NCBI GenBank assembly: GCA_019636275.1
Contig: JAHBXY010000014.1
Span: forward strand, 25,450-89,449
Source: Planctomycetota bacterium
GTDB lineage: Bacteria > Planctomycetota > J058
Reading direction: 5' to 3'
Length of the DNA stretch: 64,000 nucleotides
A program made the position numbers and the translations under genes. Positions 8,351-18,369 of this stretch are shown here, piece by piece. A model generated the notes under the pieces. The model made no database searches. It saw only the letters and a list, made by a program, of their open reading frames with translations, and was not told the DNA's origin. Numbering within the stretch: position 1 is the stretch's first letter; the number at the start of each line of letters is the position of its first letter.

Positions 8351-8510
8351 CGGCCTGGAGGGCCGGCCTGAGGACGGACGGGCCCATGGAATCGGCCATC
8401 CGGGCCGACTCCGGCCGGGGGTCCTGCGCTCGGCCGCCCATCCTCCGTGATGCTCCGGTCCGAGCCGGAGCGGCGGCCGAGCGCACGGATCCCCCGGCAT
8501 CAGCGATGAG
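8351..8510. repeat. Dispersed palindromic repeat element, copy 2 (upstream of oleA)
   Basis: This lies in the 423-bp divergent region 8221-8643. The arms at 8414-8437 and 8472-8498 form the same hairpin as at 3063-3149 (GCCGGGGGTCCTG ... GGATCCCCCGGC). The leading GGGCCGACTCCGGCCGG block is shared, as is a CCTGGAGG(G/C)CCGGCC motif some 45-60 bp upstream. The ole operon is therefore flanked on both sides by copies in the same orientation. The remainder of 8221-8643 contains a second hairpin (8512-8561) and presumably both divergent promoters, which I cannot place. Confidence 0.8.
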
Positions 8511-8511
8511 A

Positions 8512-8561
8512 GCAGAAGGGCGGGCGGATGGCCGCGAAGCGGCCTCCGGCCGCCCTTCTGC
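8512..8561. terminator. Strong hairpin upstream of the ketosynthase gene
   Basis: GCAGAAGGGCGG at the left pairs with CCGCCCTTCTGC at the right across a short GC-rich loop, giving an arm of about 20 bp with few mismatches. There is no T-run. It lies directly next to repeat copy 2 and 80 bp before the ketosynthase start, so it may be an attenuator-like leader structure or part of the repeat element rather than a classical terminator. Confidence 0.45.
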
Positions 8562-8643
8562 GGGGCCGGTGGCGTGCGTTTCCTCTACCGCCCGGGCGGT
8601 CGGGATGAGATACTCCGGCCCCTCCCACCCCGGCCACAACCGC

Positions 8644-9894
8644 ATGTCCAGCACGCTCGACCCAGCCCAGCGCGTCGTCATCACCGGCGTCGGCCTGACG
8701 TCCCCCAACGGCGACACGCTCGCGGAGTTCAGGAAGAACCTCCTCGAGGGGCGCTCGGGCGTCGAGGACTACGACATCCGCTACATCGGCAAGACCCACG
8801 CCGGGGTGTGCCACTTCGACCCGCTGAAGTACCAGAAGAAGAAGATGCTCCGCGTCGGCACGCGGGCGGGCTCGGTGGCGATCTACTGCGCGCAGGAGGC
8901 CGTGCGCGACGCCGGCCTCGACCTCGACCAGGTCGACCGCCACCGCGTGGGCGTCTACCTCGGCGTCACCGAGCACGGCAACGTCGAGACCGAGAACGAG
9001 GTCCACGAGCTCTCGAAGTACGACTACGACACGAAGTACTGGTCGCACCACCACAACCCGCGCACCGTGGCCAACAACCCGGCGGGCGAGGTGACGATCA
9101 GCATGGGGATCCCGGGGCCCCACTACACGATCGGCGCCGCCTGCGCGGCCGGCAACGCGGGCCTCATCCAGGGCCTGCAGATGCTGCGCCTGGGCGAGGT
9201 CGACGTGGCGCTGTCGGGCGGGATCTCCGAGGCGATCCACACCTTCGGGATCTTCGCCAGCTTCAAGGCGCAGGGCGCGCTCGCCGTCCACGCCGACCCG
9301 ACCAAGGCCAGCCGGCCGTTCGACCGGTCGCGCAACGGGATCGTCGTCTCCGAGGGCGGCGCGGTCTACGTGCTCGAGACGCTGGCGCGCGCGAAGGCGC
9401 GCGGGGCGCGGATCCTGGGCGAGATCGTCGGCTACCACATGAACTCGGACGCGCTCGACTTCGTGCTCCCGCACCCGGAGCGCCAGGGCGAGTGCATGCG
9501 CAAGGCGCTCGAGCGCGCGCGCCTCAACCCCGAGGACGTGGACATCGTCAACACGCACGCGACGGCCACGCCGCGCGGCGACGTGCAGGAGTGCGAGGCG
9601 GTCCGCACCATCTGGAAGGACGACCCCACCGTCTACGTGAACAACACGAAGAGCTTCATCGGTCACGCCATGGGCGCGGCCGGGGCGCTCGAGCTGGCGG
9701 GCAACCTGCCGTCGTTCGAGGACGGCGTCGTCCACCCCACGATCAACGTCGACGAGCTCGACCCCGAGTGCGCGCTGGCCGGCCTCGTGCTCAACCAGCC
9801 GCGCGAGGTGGGCAAGGTCGACGTCATCCTCAACAACAGCTTCGGAATGCTCGGCATCAACTCGGCGGTCGTCGTTCGACGGTTCGTTGGTTAG
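8644..9894 (+). CDS. FabF/KAS II-type beta-ketoacyl-ACP synthase
   Basis: The protein is 416 aa. The catalytic Cys167 lies in IGAACAAGNAGL, and the two histidines are in NTHATATPRGD and KSFIGHAMGAAG, the intact C-H-H triad of decarboxylating elongation ketosynthases. It extends an ACP-bound chain by two carbons. It heads a plus-strand cluster (ACP, two FAD desaturases, FabZ-like, FabI-like) with no ketoreductase or FabD, which would have to be shared from housekeeping synthesis. The ATG at 8644 gives the normal KAS II N-terminus (RVVITGVGLTSPNGD); no strong ribosome site is visible. This looks like a specialised copy and not the housekeeping fabF, since its cluster also contains CrtI-like oxidoreductases. 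Confidence 0.9.
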   Translation: MSSTLDPAQRVVITGVGLTSPNGDTLAEFRKNLLEGRSGVEDYDIRYIGKTHAGVCHFDPLKYQKKKMLRVGTRAGSVAIYCAQEAVRDAGLDLDQVDRHRVGVYLGVTEHGNVETENEVHELSKYDYDTKYWSHHHNPRTVANNPAGEVTISMGIPGPHYTIGAACAAGNAGLIQGLQMLRLGEVDVALSGGISEAIHTFGIFASFKAQGALAVHADPTKASRPFDRSRNGIVVSEGGAVYVLETLARAKARGARILGEIVGYHMNSDALDFVLPHPERQGECMRKALERARLNPEDVDIVNTHATATPRGDVQECEAVRTIWKDDPTVYVNNTKSFIGHAMGAAGALELAGNLPSFEDGVVHPTINVDELDPECALAGLVLNQPREVGKVDVILNNSFGMLGINSAVVVRRFVG

Positions 9895-9913
9895 CGAGCG
9901 AGGAGTCTTTCGC

Positions 9914-10165
9914 GTGCAGGCTACGGACATCTCCCAGGCGATCCTGGACATCATCGCGTCGATCGCGCCGGACGAGGACCTCAGCGACGTGAAGCCGAGC
10001 GTCCGGCTCCGCGACCAGCTCGACCTCGACTCGATGGACTTCCTCGACATCGTCATGGAGCTGCGCAAGCGCTACGGCGTCGAGGTCCCCGAGGAGGACT
10101 ACCCGAAGCTGGCGACGCTCGACAGCTGCGTCGAGTACCTGACCCCCCTCATGGCCGGCAAGTAG
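9914..10165 (+). CDS. Acyl carrier protein
   Basis: This is an 83-aa acidic four-helix carrier. The phosphopantetheine site is Ser40 in LDLDSMDFLDI. The GTG at 9914 lies 8 nt after GAGGAG and is preferred over an upstream TTG that overlaps the ketosynthase gene. It sits 19 bp after the ketosynthase stop and is presumably the dedicated carrier on which the cluster's chain is elongated and desaturated. After its stop there are about 90 bp before the first desaturase. Confidence 0.92.
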   Translation: MQATDISQAILDIIASIAPDEDLSDVKPSVRLRDQLDLDSMDFLDIVMELRKRYGVEVPEEDYPKLATLDSCVEYLTPLMAGK

Positions 10166-10256
10166 CCGACCGCCCGGGGTCTCCACGCACGGGGGTGCAG
10201 CCCGACGCGGTGCGCCGCGGCGGCGGCTGCGCCCCCGGCTGGTTTCAGGGACAGCC

Positions 10257-11712
10257 ATGGCGCGGTACGACGCGATCATCATCGGCGCGGGGATGTCCGG
10301 CCTCTCGGCCGGCATCCGCCTGGCGATGTTCGACAAGAAGGTGCTCATCCTCGAGCGCCACAACATCCCCGGCGGGCTGAACTCCTACTACCACAAGAAG
10401 GGCCGCCCCTTCGACGTGGGGCTGCACGCGCTCACCAACTACGCGCCGAAGAACGCGCGCGGGGCGCCCTTGACGAAGCTCCTGCGCCAGCTGCGCATCC
10501 CGTGGGACGCCCTGCGCCTGTGCGAGCAGCACGGCTCGGAGGTGCGCTTCCCCGACGTGCGGCTGCGCTTCACCAACGACTTCGAGGTCCTGCGCCAGCA
10601 GGTCCACGCCGCCTTCCCGCACGCCGCCGACCGCTTCGACGCGTTCGTGCGCTTCGTGCGCGAGTACGACGACGTCTCGCTCGACGCGCCGCAGGTGGCC
10701 GCGCGCCCGGTGCTCGAGGAGAAGCTCGGCGACCCGCTGCTCATCGAGATGCTCTTCTGCCCCGTCATGCTCTACGGCTCGGCCGTCGAGGACGACATGG
10801 AGCTTGGGCAGTTCTGCACCATGTTCAAGAGCATCTTCCTCGAGGGCTTCGCGCGCCCCGAGGGGGGCGTGCGCACGATCATCAAGCTCCTGCGCGACAA
10901 GTACCTCGAGCTGGGCGGCGAGCTGAAGATGAAGCGCGGCGTGCGCCGGATCCTCGAGGAGGACGGGCGCGTCACGGGCGTCGAGGTGGAGAAGGTCACG
11001 GGCGCCGACGCCCACGTCGAGGCGCTCCCGCCGGGCGAGGACGCCGTCCTCGAGGCGCCGGTGGTGATCTCGTCGGCCGGCTACCTCGAGACCCTGGCCC
11101 TGATCGAGGGCGCCACGCGGCCGACCGACGACGAGTTCCCGGTCGGCAAGCTCTCCTACATGGAGACGATCCTCGTCCTCGACCGCCAGCCGCGCGACCT
11201 GGGGATCGACCAGACGATCGTCTTCTTCAACGACTCGCCGCGGTTCCACTACCGCGCCGCCGAGGACTACGCCGACCTGCGCTCGGGCGTGATCTGCGCA
11301 TCGAACAACTTCGCGCACGTCACCGACCCGCTCCCCGAGGGGATCCTGCGCGTGACGAGCCTGGCCTCGTGGGACCGCTGGAGCGCGCTCGCGCGCCCCG
11401 AGCCCTACGCGAGCGTCAAGCAGCGCTGGCACGACGCGCAGGTGGACGCCCTCCTGCGCTACGTGCCCGACGTGCGCCCGAACGTGGTCTTCTCCGACTG
11501 CTTCACCCCGCGCACCGTGCACCACTTCACGCGGCACCTGCGGGGCGCGATCTACGGCGCCCCGAAGAAGGTCCGCACCGGCCTCACGCCGCTCAACGGC
11601 CTGTTCATCTGCGGCACCGACCAGGGCTTCCTGGGGATCATCGGGAGCATGCTCTCGGGGATCTCCATCGCGAACGCCCGCGTCCTGCAGCCCGCCGCCC
11701 AGGGAGCCTCGC

Positions 11713-11726
<14 letters not shown>
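10257..11726 (+). CDS. FAD-dependent phytoene desaturase/isomerase-like oxidoreductase A
   Basis: The protein is 489 aa. The N-terminal dinucleotide-binding motif is [20 protein letters not shown], followed by [29 protein letters not shown], typical of the CrtI/CrtISO/RetSat class. The C-terminal FAD-binding part reads [20 protein letters not shown]. Family members desaturate, isomerise or saturate conjugated chains. Here the neighbours are an ACP and fatty-acid enzymes rather than phytoene synthase, so the substrate is more likely an acyl-ACP or polyene chain than a carotenoid (inference). Its 3' end overlaps the next desaturase by 14 bp. Confidence 0.85.
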
Positions 11727-13166
<1,440 letters not shown>

Positions 13167-13170
<4 letters not shown>

Positions 13171-13598
13171 CGCTGGAGCGCGTCACGGCGTCGATCCCGC
13201 ACCGGCCGCCGTTCCTGTGGGTCGACGAGGTCGTCGAGCAGACCGAGGCGGCGATCCGCACGACCAAGCGCGTGGCGCCGGAGGAGCCCTTCTTCCAGGG
13301 CCACTACCCCGACTTCCCCATCACGCCCGGCGTGCTCGTGCTCGAGGCGATCTTCCAGGCCGGCGCGATCCTGCTCTCGGAGCGGGCGAGGAGCGCCGCG
13401 GGCAAGATCCCCGTCATGACCAAGATCCAGGACGCGCGCTTCAAGAGCATGGTCCGGCCCGGCGACGTCCTCGAGGTCGAGGTCACGCTCGACGACTTCC
13501 TCGAGCCGCTGTTCCACCTGTCCGGCAAGGCCAAGGTGAACGGCAAGCTGGCGGCGAGCACGAAGTTCGCGTGCGCGCTGGCGCCCAAGCCCGAATAG
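13167..13598 (+). CDS. FabZ-type 3-hydroxyacyl-ACP dehydratase
   Basis: This hot-dog fold protein of 143 aa starts at a GTG overlapping the upstream stop. It has [11 protein letters not shown] near the N-terminus and the active-site block [20 protein letters not shown]. His46 and Glu60 are 14 residues apart, as in E. coli FabZ. It dehydrates 3-hydroxyacyl-ACP to the trans-2-enoyl form. Coupling with the flavoprotein suggests the dehydratase and desaturase act on the same ACP-bound chain. Confidence 0.9.
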
Positions 13599-13646
13599 GG
13601 AGCAGCGGCGCAGCCCGCTGCGCCGCCTGCCCCAGGAGCCTCCCGG

Positions 13647-14465
13647 ATGCCCGCCGACTTCCTGCAGCTCGACGGCAAGACCGTCCTCATCATGGGCCTC
13701 GCCAACAAGAAGAGCGTCGCCTGGCACGCGGGCCAGGTGCTGCGCGAGGCCGGGGCGAAGCTCATCTGGTCGGTGCGCACGCCCGAGCGCCGCGACGAGG
13801 CGCTGAAGAAGCTCGTCGCGCCGGGCGAGCCCGTGCTCGTCTGCGACGTCGAGCGCCAGGAGGAGATCGACCGCCTCGCGGCCGAGGTCCGTGGCCACAC
13901 CGACGCGCTGCACGGCCTCGTCCACTCCATGGCCTTCGCCAACTACTCGCAGGGCGCGGTCGCGTTCGACGCGACCGTCCGCGCGGACTTCCTCCAGGCG
14001 GTGAACATCTCCTGCTTCTCGCTGATCGCCGCCGCGCACGCCCTGCGGCCGCTGTTCGCGCGCGACGCGTCGGTCGTGACGATCTCGATCTCGACCACGA
14101 CCATGGCCGCGCAGAACTACGGCTACATGGCCCCGATCAAGGCGGCGCTCGACTCGTCGATCGTGTTCCTGGCCAAGGCCTTCGGCGAGCAGCGCGTGCG
14201 CTTCAACGCCGTGCAGCCGGGCCTGCTCAAGACCAAGGCGTCGGCCGGGATCCCCGACTACGTACCCGCCTACCTGTTCGCCGAGATGGCCACCCTGCGC
14301 CACGAGGCGCTCAAGACCGAGGAGGTCGCCTCGACGGTCGCCTTCCTCCTCTCGCCGCGCTCGAGCGGGATCAACGCGCAGGGCGTCGTGCTCGACGCCG
14401 GCATGTCGTCGAACTACTTCGACCCGGAGATCGTCAAGCGCGCGACCGAGGTGCGCCGGGGCTGA
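13647..14465 (+). CDS. FabI-type enoyl-ACP reductase
   Basis: This 272-aa SDR of the FabI class starts with [19 protein letters not shown] (FabI-type NAD-binding motif) and has a good ribosome site (AGGAG). The Tyr-x6-Lys pair is present ([12 protein letters not shown], Tyr158/Lys165). The position equivalent to E. coli Tyr146, ten residues before the active Tyr, is Ile148 in my manual alignment; the sequence there is [14 protein letters not shown]. That may mark altered substrate handling. It closes the fatty-acid cluster, and a convergent membrane-protein gene follows after only 9 bp. A small GC palindrome (GGCGCAGC/GCTGCGCC) lies in the 48-bp gap before it. Confidence 0.88.
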   Translation: MPADFLQLDGKTVLIMGLANKKSVAWHAGQVLREAGAKLIWSVRTPERRDEALKKLVAPGEPVLVCDVERQEEIDRLAAEVRGHTDALHGLVHSMAFANYSQGAVAFDATVRADFLQAVNISCFSLIAAAHALRPLFARDASVVTISISTTTMAAQNYGYMAPIKAALDSSIVFLAKAFGEQRVRFNAVQPGLLKTKASAGIPDYVPAYLFAEMATLRHEALKTEEVASTVAFLLSPRSSGINAQGVVLDAGMSSNYFDPEIVKRATEVRRG

Positions 14466-14474
14466 GCCCGGGCC

Positions 14475-15176
14475 TCAGGCCGGCGCCGCGCCGCCGCGCT
14501 CGACCCGCGACGCCAGCCAGGCGTCGACCGGCGGCAGGAGCAGCGGCAACGCGTAAGGGTGGAGAAAGACGAACGTCTGCACGACCGGCCCGAGCCAGGG
14601 CGTGCTCACGAGCCAACCCACCTGCGGCAGGCCCACGAAGCCGCGCAGCGCCAGCGCCATGGCCAGGAGCGACGCGGGCAGGGCCACGGCGACCTGGCCC
14701 GCGGGGCGGAGCGCGAACAAGCGCGCGAGCGCGACGGCGGCGTGCGGCGCGGCGAAGGCCACGAGCGCCGCGCGCGCCTCGCTCCACTCGCCGGCGACCG
14801 CGAGGAGCCCGCGCCCCGACACGCCCATGGCCGCATCGAGGTCCACGCCCCGGCCGAGGGCGAAGGCGTAGCTCACCTGGCCGTGCGCGGCGAGGAGCCC
14901 GAGCGCCGCCAGGGGCCCGCACGCCACCCCGGCCGCGAGCCACACGAGCGGCGGGCGGCCGCGGGCCCACGCGATCACGACCTCCACCGGCGCCGCGACG
15001 AGCCCGAGGAGGGCCACGAAGAGGGCGTCCCAGCGCCCCGTCGTGGCCACGGCCTCGCGCCCGAACCAGCAGAGGACCAGCAGGCCCACGGCCAGGAGGT
15101 TGAGGGCTGTCACGCACGCGCCGCGGAGCGCGGCCCGCCGGAGGCCTGGAGGCAGGGTCGGGAGTTGGAACGGCAT
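14475..15176 (-). CDS. Multi-pass membrane protein of unknown function
   Basis: The protein is 233 aa with about five or six hydrophobic segments, including LNLLAVGLLVLCWFG, ALFVALLGLVAAPVEVVI, WLAAGVACGPLAALGLLAA, VALPASLLAMALALRGFV and FVFLHPYALPLLLPP. No catalytic motif is recognised. It converges on the FabI-like gene and faces the large non-coding stretch upstream. Whether it has any link to the lipid genes is unknown. Confidence 0.65.
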   Translation of the reverse strand: MPFQLPTLPPGLRRAALRGACVTALNLLAVGLLVLCWFGREAVATTGRWDALFVALLGLVAAPVEVVIAWARGRPPLVWLAAGVACGPLAALGLLAAHGQVSYAFALGRGVDLDAAMGVSGRGLLAVAGEWSEARAALVAFAAPHAAVALARLFALRPAGQVAVALPASLLAMALALRGFVGLPQVGWLVSTPWLGPVVQTFVFLHPYALPLLLPPVDAWLASRVERGGAAPA

Positions 15177-15812
15177 CTCCGAGACCTACGGAGCGGACCC
15201 GGTGCTGCGCCATCGTCGAGCGGGAGGCCGTGCGTGTGACGAGCAGGGCCCTGCCCACGGCGCCGGCCGGCCTTGCAGGCCGGGCGTTCGCAGCAAGAGC
15301 GTCAGGCGAGGCCGAGGAGGGCCGGGCGTGTCGGCGCGAAGGCGAGCGACGGCGGCCTCATGGCGCCGAGCGAGCCTGAGCGCCGAAGCGCCCGCCATCC
15401 TCGGCCGCAGCCGCGATAAAGAGAACCGCGCCGGCCCTGCGCGTCGGCGGGGCTCGTCACGCCCGAGTTGGGCGTTTCCGACCCCCGCATTCGCGTCGAA
15501 CCGGCGCGGCTGGGCTGTCTGGACCCGAGGGTCCGTCGACGCTCAGGCGGACAGCCACCTCATCGACAGGTAGCAACTACACATATTGGATCGACCTCCT
15601 TTCGCATCGCGGTTCGCACCTCGGCCACCGCCCCTACCAGGACGGCTCCGAGCCCAGGGAACCCCTCGGGCCACGTTCGCCCGAGACGAGGGCCGGGACG
15701 CGGGTGGCGCCCCGAGCCCCTATTGAATCACCTGGGACCGGGTCGCGCTCGTACGAACGTGAGCCGCCCGCGCCGCGCGCTCATGGCGCGGCGCGGCGTG
15801 AGCGGCGCAACG
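15177..15812. other. 636-bp gap without a convincing gene; several hairpins and a 16S-3'-end-like sequence
   Basis: GC content drops visibly around 15560-15620. Perfect or near-perfect small palindromes occur: GGACCC/GGGTCC near 15520, CTCGGGC/GCCCGAG at 15665-15685 and CGCCGCGC/GCGCGGCG near 15770-15795. The last could terminate the minus-strand DUF5989 gene. At about 15588 the plus strand reads TTGGATCGACCTCCTTTCGC, close to a 16S rRNA 3' terminus (see findings). Small frames on both strands lack ribosome sites and domain content. Confidence 0.5.
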
Positions 15813-16022
15813 CTAGAAGATCGTGTAGATGAACGGCGCGATCGCGGACCCCTCGGCGAAGATGATCACCGCCGAGAGCAGCAGCAGGACGAGGAGGAGC
15901 GGGGCGAGCCACCACTTCTTCTCCTCCTTCAGGAAGAGGATGAACTCCCCGAAGATCGAGTCGGAGACCTCGCCCTCCTGGTCCGGCGTCGGACCCGCGT
16001 CGATCGGCTTCTCATCCCCCAT
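15813..16022 (-). CDS. Small single-helix membrane protein, DUF5989-like
   Basis: This 69-aa protein starts at the ATG at 16022, which has a strong ribosome site (AGGAGG, 6 nt). The pattern is a charged N-terminus, then FGEFILFLKEEKKWWLAPLL and a hydrophobic helix (VLLLLSAVIIFAEGSAIAP) ending FIYTIF. This matches my memory of DUF5989 proteins, small membrane partners often seen near carbamoyltransferase/SxtJ or exopolysaccharide genes. None of those partners is here, so it stands alone. It is divergent from the outer-membrane protein gene at 16196. Confidence 0.75.
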   Translation of the reverse strand: MGDEKPIDAGPTPDQEGEVSDSIFGEFILFLKEEKKWWLAPLLLVLLLLSAVIIFAEGSAIAPFIYTIF

Positions 16023-16195
16023 CGCGTCCTCCTGGAGTGCGGCGGATCTTACGGGCAACGCCGGCGGAAGTCCATAGAAGGCGCTCCGTTGGCTGCCTCC
16101 GCCGGGGTGTCGCGTGGCCGAGCGGAATCGCCGCTGCTAGGCTGAATCTCGTGAATAGCCCGCATAGACCCCGCGTTCCCCAGGGACGGTGACCC

Positions 16196-17215
16196 ATGCG
16201 TAGCGACCTCGTCCTGCGGGCCATCGCTCTCGTGGGAGTGTTGGCCCTCCCAGGTATCGCCTCGGCCCAGACGCCCCCACGAGGGGACGACGGCCCACCC
16301 TTCCGTGTCCCGAACGACCAGGTCGACGACGAGCTCGACCGGTCGCTCCGACAGGAGTTCGACGAGGACCACCCGGCCCCGCCGCCGCTCGGCGACGCAG
16401 CCCCGGCGGGTCCGCGCAAGCAGGACGACGACGACCGCCTGCGCTTGCGCCTGGGCGGGTTCGCCGCCCACTACTACGCGCAGCTCCAGAGCGTGCGCCT
16501 CTCCTACCGGGAGGGCCTCAGCGGCGGCGGCGTGATCCGCCTCGACAAGAACGACGCCGTCGCCGACTTCGACCCGTCGAACACCCAGCTCTACCGGGCG
16601 TGGTTCGACATCGGCCGCCACGTGTCGATCACGGGCGGGTTCTGGCGCGGCGTGTTCCGCTCCTCGGACCACGTCTCGACCCAGTCGTTCACCTTCGGCC
16701 GGACGACGTTCCTCGAGGGCGAGCGCATCGGCACGCGCGTCGAGGCCATGACCGCCGACCTGGACCTCGTGCTCAAGCCGGTGAACAACCGCTGGTTCGA
16801 GATGGGCCTGCACATCGGCGCCCGCTACATGTTCTGGGAGTCGCAGCTCACCAGCCGCAGCGACCCGTCGCGCGAGGAGCGCTCGCGGATCGAGGCGGCG
16901 GTGCCCGTGGTCGGCGCGTCGCTCGCCTTCCGGCCCCTGCGCTGGTTCGAGCTCTTCGCCCGCGGGCGCGTCGGCTACCTCGAGTACGACCGTCCGAGCC
17001 GTCGCGACGACTGGGGCTCGGTCGATGCCAAGGCCAAGGAGGCCCGCACGGCCGAGATCGACCTGGGCATGAAGTTCGTCATCAAGGAGACGATCGGCGT
17101 GATCGCCGGCTACCGCCTCGACCACCTGCGCCTCGAGCGCGAGGTCGAGGAGCGCACCGAGGGCGCCCGCGGCACGGTGCACGGGCTCTACGCCGGCCTG
17201 ATCCTCCAGTTCTGA
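16196..17215 (+). CDS. Outer-membrane beta-barrel-type protein
   Basis: The protein is 339 aa. A signal peptide (MRSDLVLRAIALVGVLALPG...ASA) is followed by an acidic, Pro-rich linker to about residue 80. From there alternating aromatic/polar strands run to a terminal phenylalanine (GLYAGLILQF), the usual barrel-assembly signal. No enzymatic motif is seen; it is most likely a channel or structural barrel. Transcription probably ends at the long hairpin 48 bp downstream. Confidence 0.7.
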   Translation: MRSDLVLRAIALVGVLALPGIASAQTPPRGDDGPPFRVPNDQVDDELDRSLRQEFDEDHPAPPPLGDAAPAGPRKQDDDDRLRLRLGGFAAHYYAQLQSVRLSYREGLSGGGVIRLDKNDAVADFDPSNTQLYRAWFDIGRHVSITGGFWRGVFRSSDHVSTQSFTFGRTTFLEGERIGTRVEAMTADLDLVLKPVNNRWFEMGLHIGARYMFWESQLTSRSDPSREERSRIEAAVPVVGASLAFRPLRWFELFARGRVGYLEYDRPSRRDDWGSVDAKAKEARTAEIDLGMKFVIKETIGVIAGYRLDHLRLEREVEERTEGARGTVHGLYAGLILQF

Positions 17216-17262
17216 GAGTCACCACATCGTCGACCGCTCCGCCAGGAGCCGTCGACCGTGCG

Positions 17263-17305
17263 GCGCAGAGGACCGCCGGGGCCGAGGCCCCGCGGTCCTC
17301 TGCGC
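17263..17305. terminator. Bidirectional terminator-like hairpin between convergent genes
   Basis: GCGCAGAGGACCGC and GGGGCC pair with GGCCCC and GCGGTCCTCTGCGC (one extra C in the left arm) around a GAG loop, giving about 20 bp of stem. It sits between the barrel gene end (17215) and the oxidoreductase end (17324). There is no T-run, as is common at very high GC. Confidence 0.75.
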
Positions 17306-17323
17306 GTTCCGGAGCGCGTCACG

Positions 17324-18283
17324 TCACGCGACGGCGAGGACGACCTTCCCCACGTGCTCGGAGCGCTCGACCACCCGGTGGGCCTCCTCGGCCGCCGTGA
17401 TCGGCAGGACGCGGTCGACGACGACGCGCAGGTCCCCGTCGTCGAACAGCGGCCAGGCCCGCTCGCGGAAGCGCGCGATCAAGGCCGCCTTGCGCTCGGC
17501 GGGCAGGGCGCGCAGCGTGCTGCCGATCACGGTCAGGCGGCGCGCCAGGAGCGTCGCGAGCGGCAGCTCGCCCCGGGCGCCGCCCTGGAGGCCGATCACG
17601 ACCAGGCGCCCGTCGTCGCGCAGGGCGTCGAGGTTGCGCGCCAGGTGGCTGGCCCCCAGGCAGTCGAGCACGAGGTGGGCGCCGCCCGCGGCGCGCAGGC
17701 GCGCGACGAAGTCGTCCTGCGTGTGGTCGACGAGGCCCACGGCGCCGAGGGCGGCGCAGGCCTCGAGCTTCCGGGCGCTCCCCGCCGTCACCCAGGGGTC
17801 GGCGCCGAGCGCGCGGGCGACCTGCACGGCGGCGGTGCCGACGCCGCCCGCCCCGCCGTGGATCAGGACGCGCTCGCCCGGGGCGAGGCGGCCCAGCTCG
17901 ACGAGGTTCAGCCAGGCGGTGACGAACACCTCCATGAGCCCGCCGGCGGCGGGCAGCCCGACCGCCCGCGGCACGGGCAGGGCGTGGCGCGCGTCGACGG
18001 CGACCCGCTCGGCGTAGCCGCCGCCGGCGAGCAGCGCCATGACCTCGTCGCCGGGGCGCCAGCCGACGACGTCGCGGCCCACGGCCTCGACGAGGCCGGC
18101 CGCCTCGAGGCCGAGCACCGGGCTGGCCCCGGGCGGCGGCGGGTAGCGGCCGGCGCGCTGCAGGAGGTCGGCCCGGTTGACCGAGGTCGCGCGCACGCGC
18201 ACGACGAGGTCGCCCGGGCCGTAGGCCGGGTCGTCGACCTCGCCCCAGCGCAACGCCGGCCCGTCGCACAGGATCGCCCGCAT
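17324..18283 (-). CDS. MDR-family NAD(P)H:quinone oxidoreductase (PIG3-like)
   Basis: This 319-aa medium-chain reductase starts MRAILCDGPALRWGEVDDPA, with ribosome site GGGGAGG 6 nt upstream of the ATG at 18283. VNRADLLQRAGRYPPPPGASPVLGLE is typical of the quinone-reductase/PIG3 branch, and the NADP-binding motif is VLIHGGAGGVGTAAVQVA. The zinc-binding cysteines of alcohol dehydrogenases are absent. It probably reduces quinones or enones with NADPH. No operon partner is evident. Confidence 0.85.
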   Translation of the reverse strand: MRAILCDGPALRWGEVDDPAYGPGDLVVRVRATSVNRADLLQRAGRYPPPPGASPVLGLEAAGLVEAVGRDVVGWRPGDEVMALLAGGGYAERVAVDARHALPVPRAVGLPAAGGLMEVFVTAWLNLVELGRLAPGERVLIHGGAGGVGTAAVQVARALGADPWVTAGSARKLEACAALGAVGLVDHTQDDFVARLRAAGGAHLVLDCLGASHLARNLDALRDDGRLVVIGLQGGARGELPLATLLARRLTVIGSTLRALPAERKAALIARFRERAWPLFDDGDLRVVVDRVLPITAAEEAHRVVERSEHVGKVVLAVA

Positions 18284-18369
18284 GGTCCGCCTCCCCGGGC
18301 AGGTTCGCACGGCGGGGGTTCGACCGCCGCGGGGCTTCTCGTAGACTCCCCCCCCCACCGGAGGAGCCC

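Noticed and set aside
8386..8643. Upstream extension of the ketosynthase frame
   Set aside because: It would translate through the palindromic repeat; the family N-terminus begins at the ATG at 8644.
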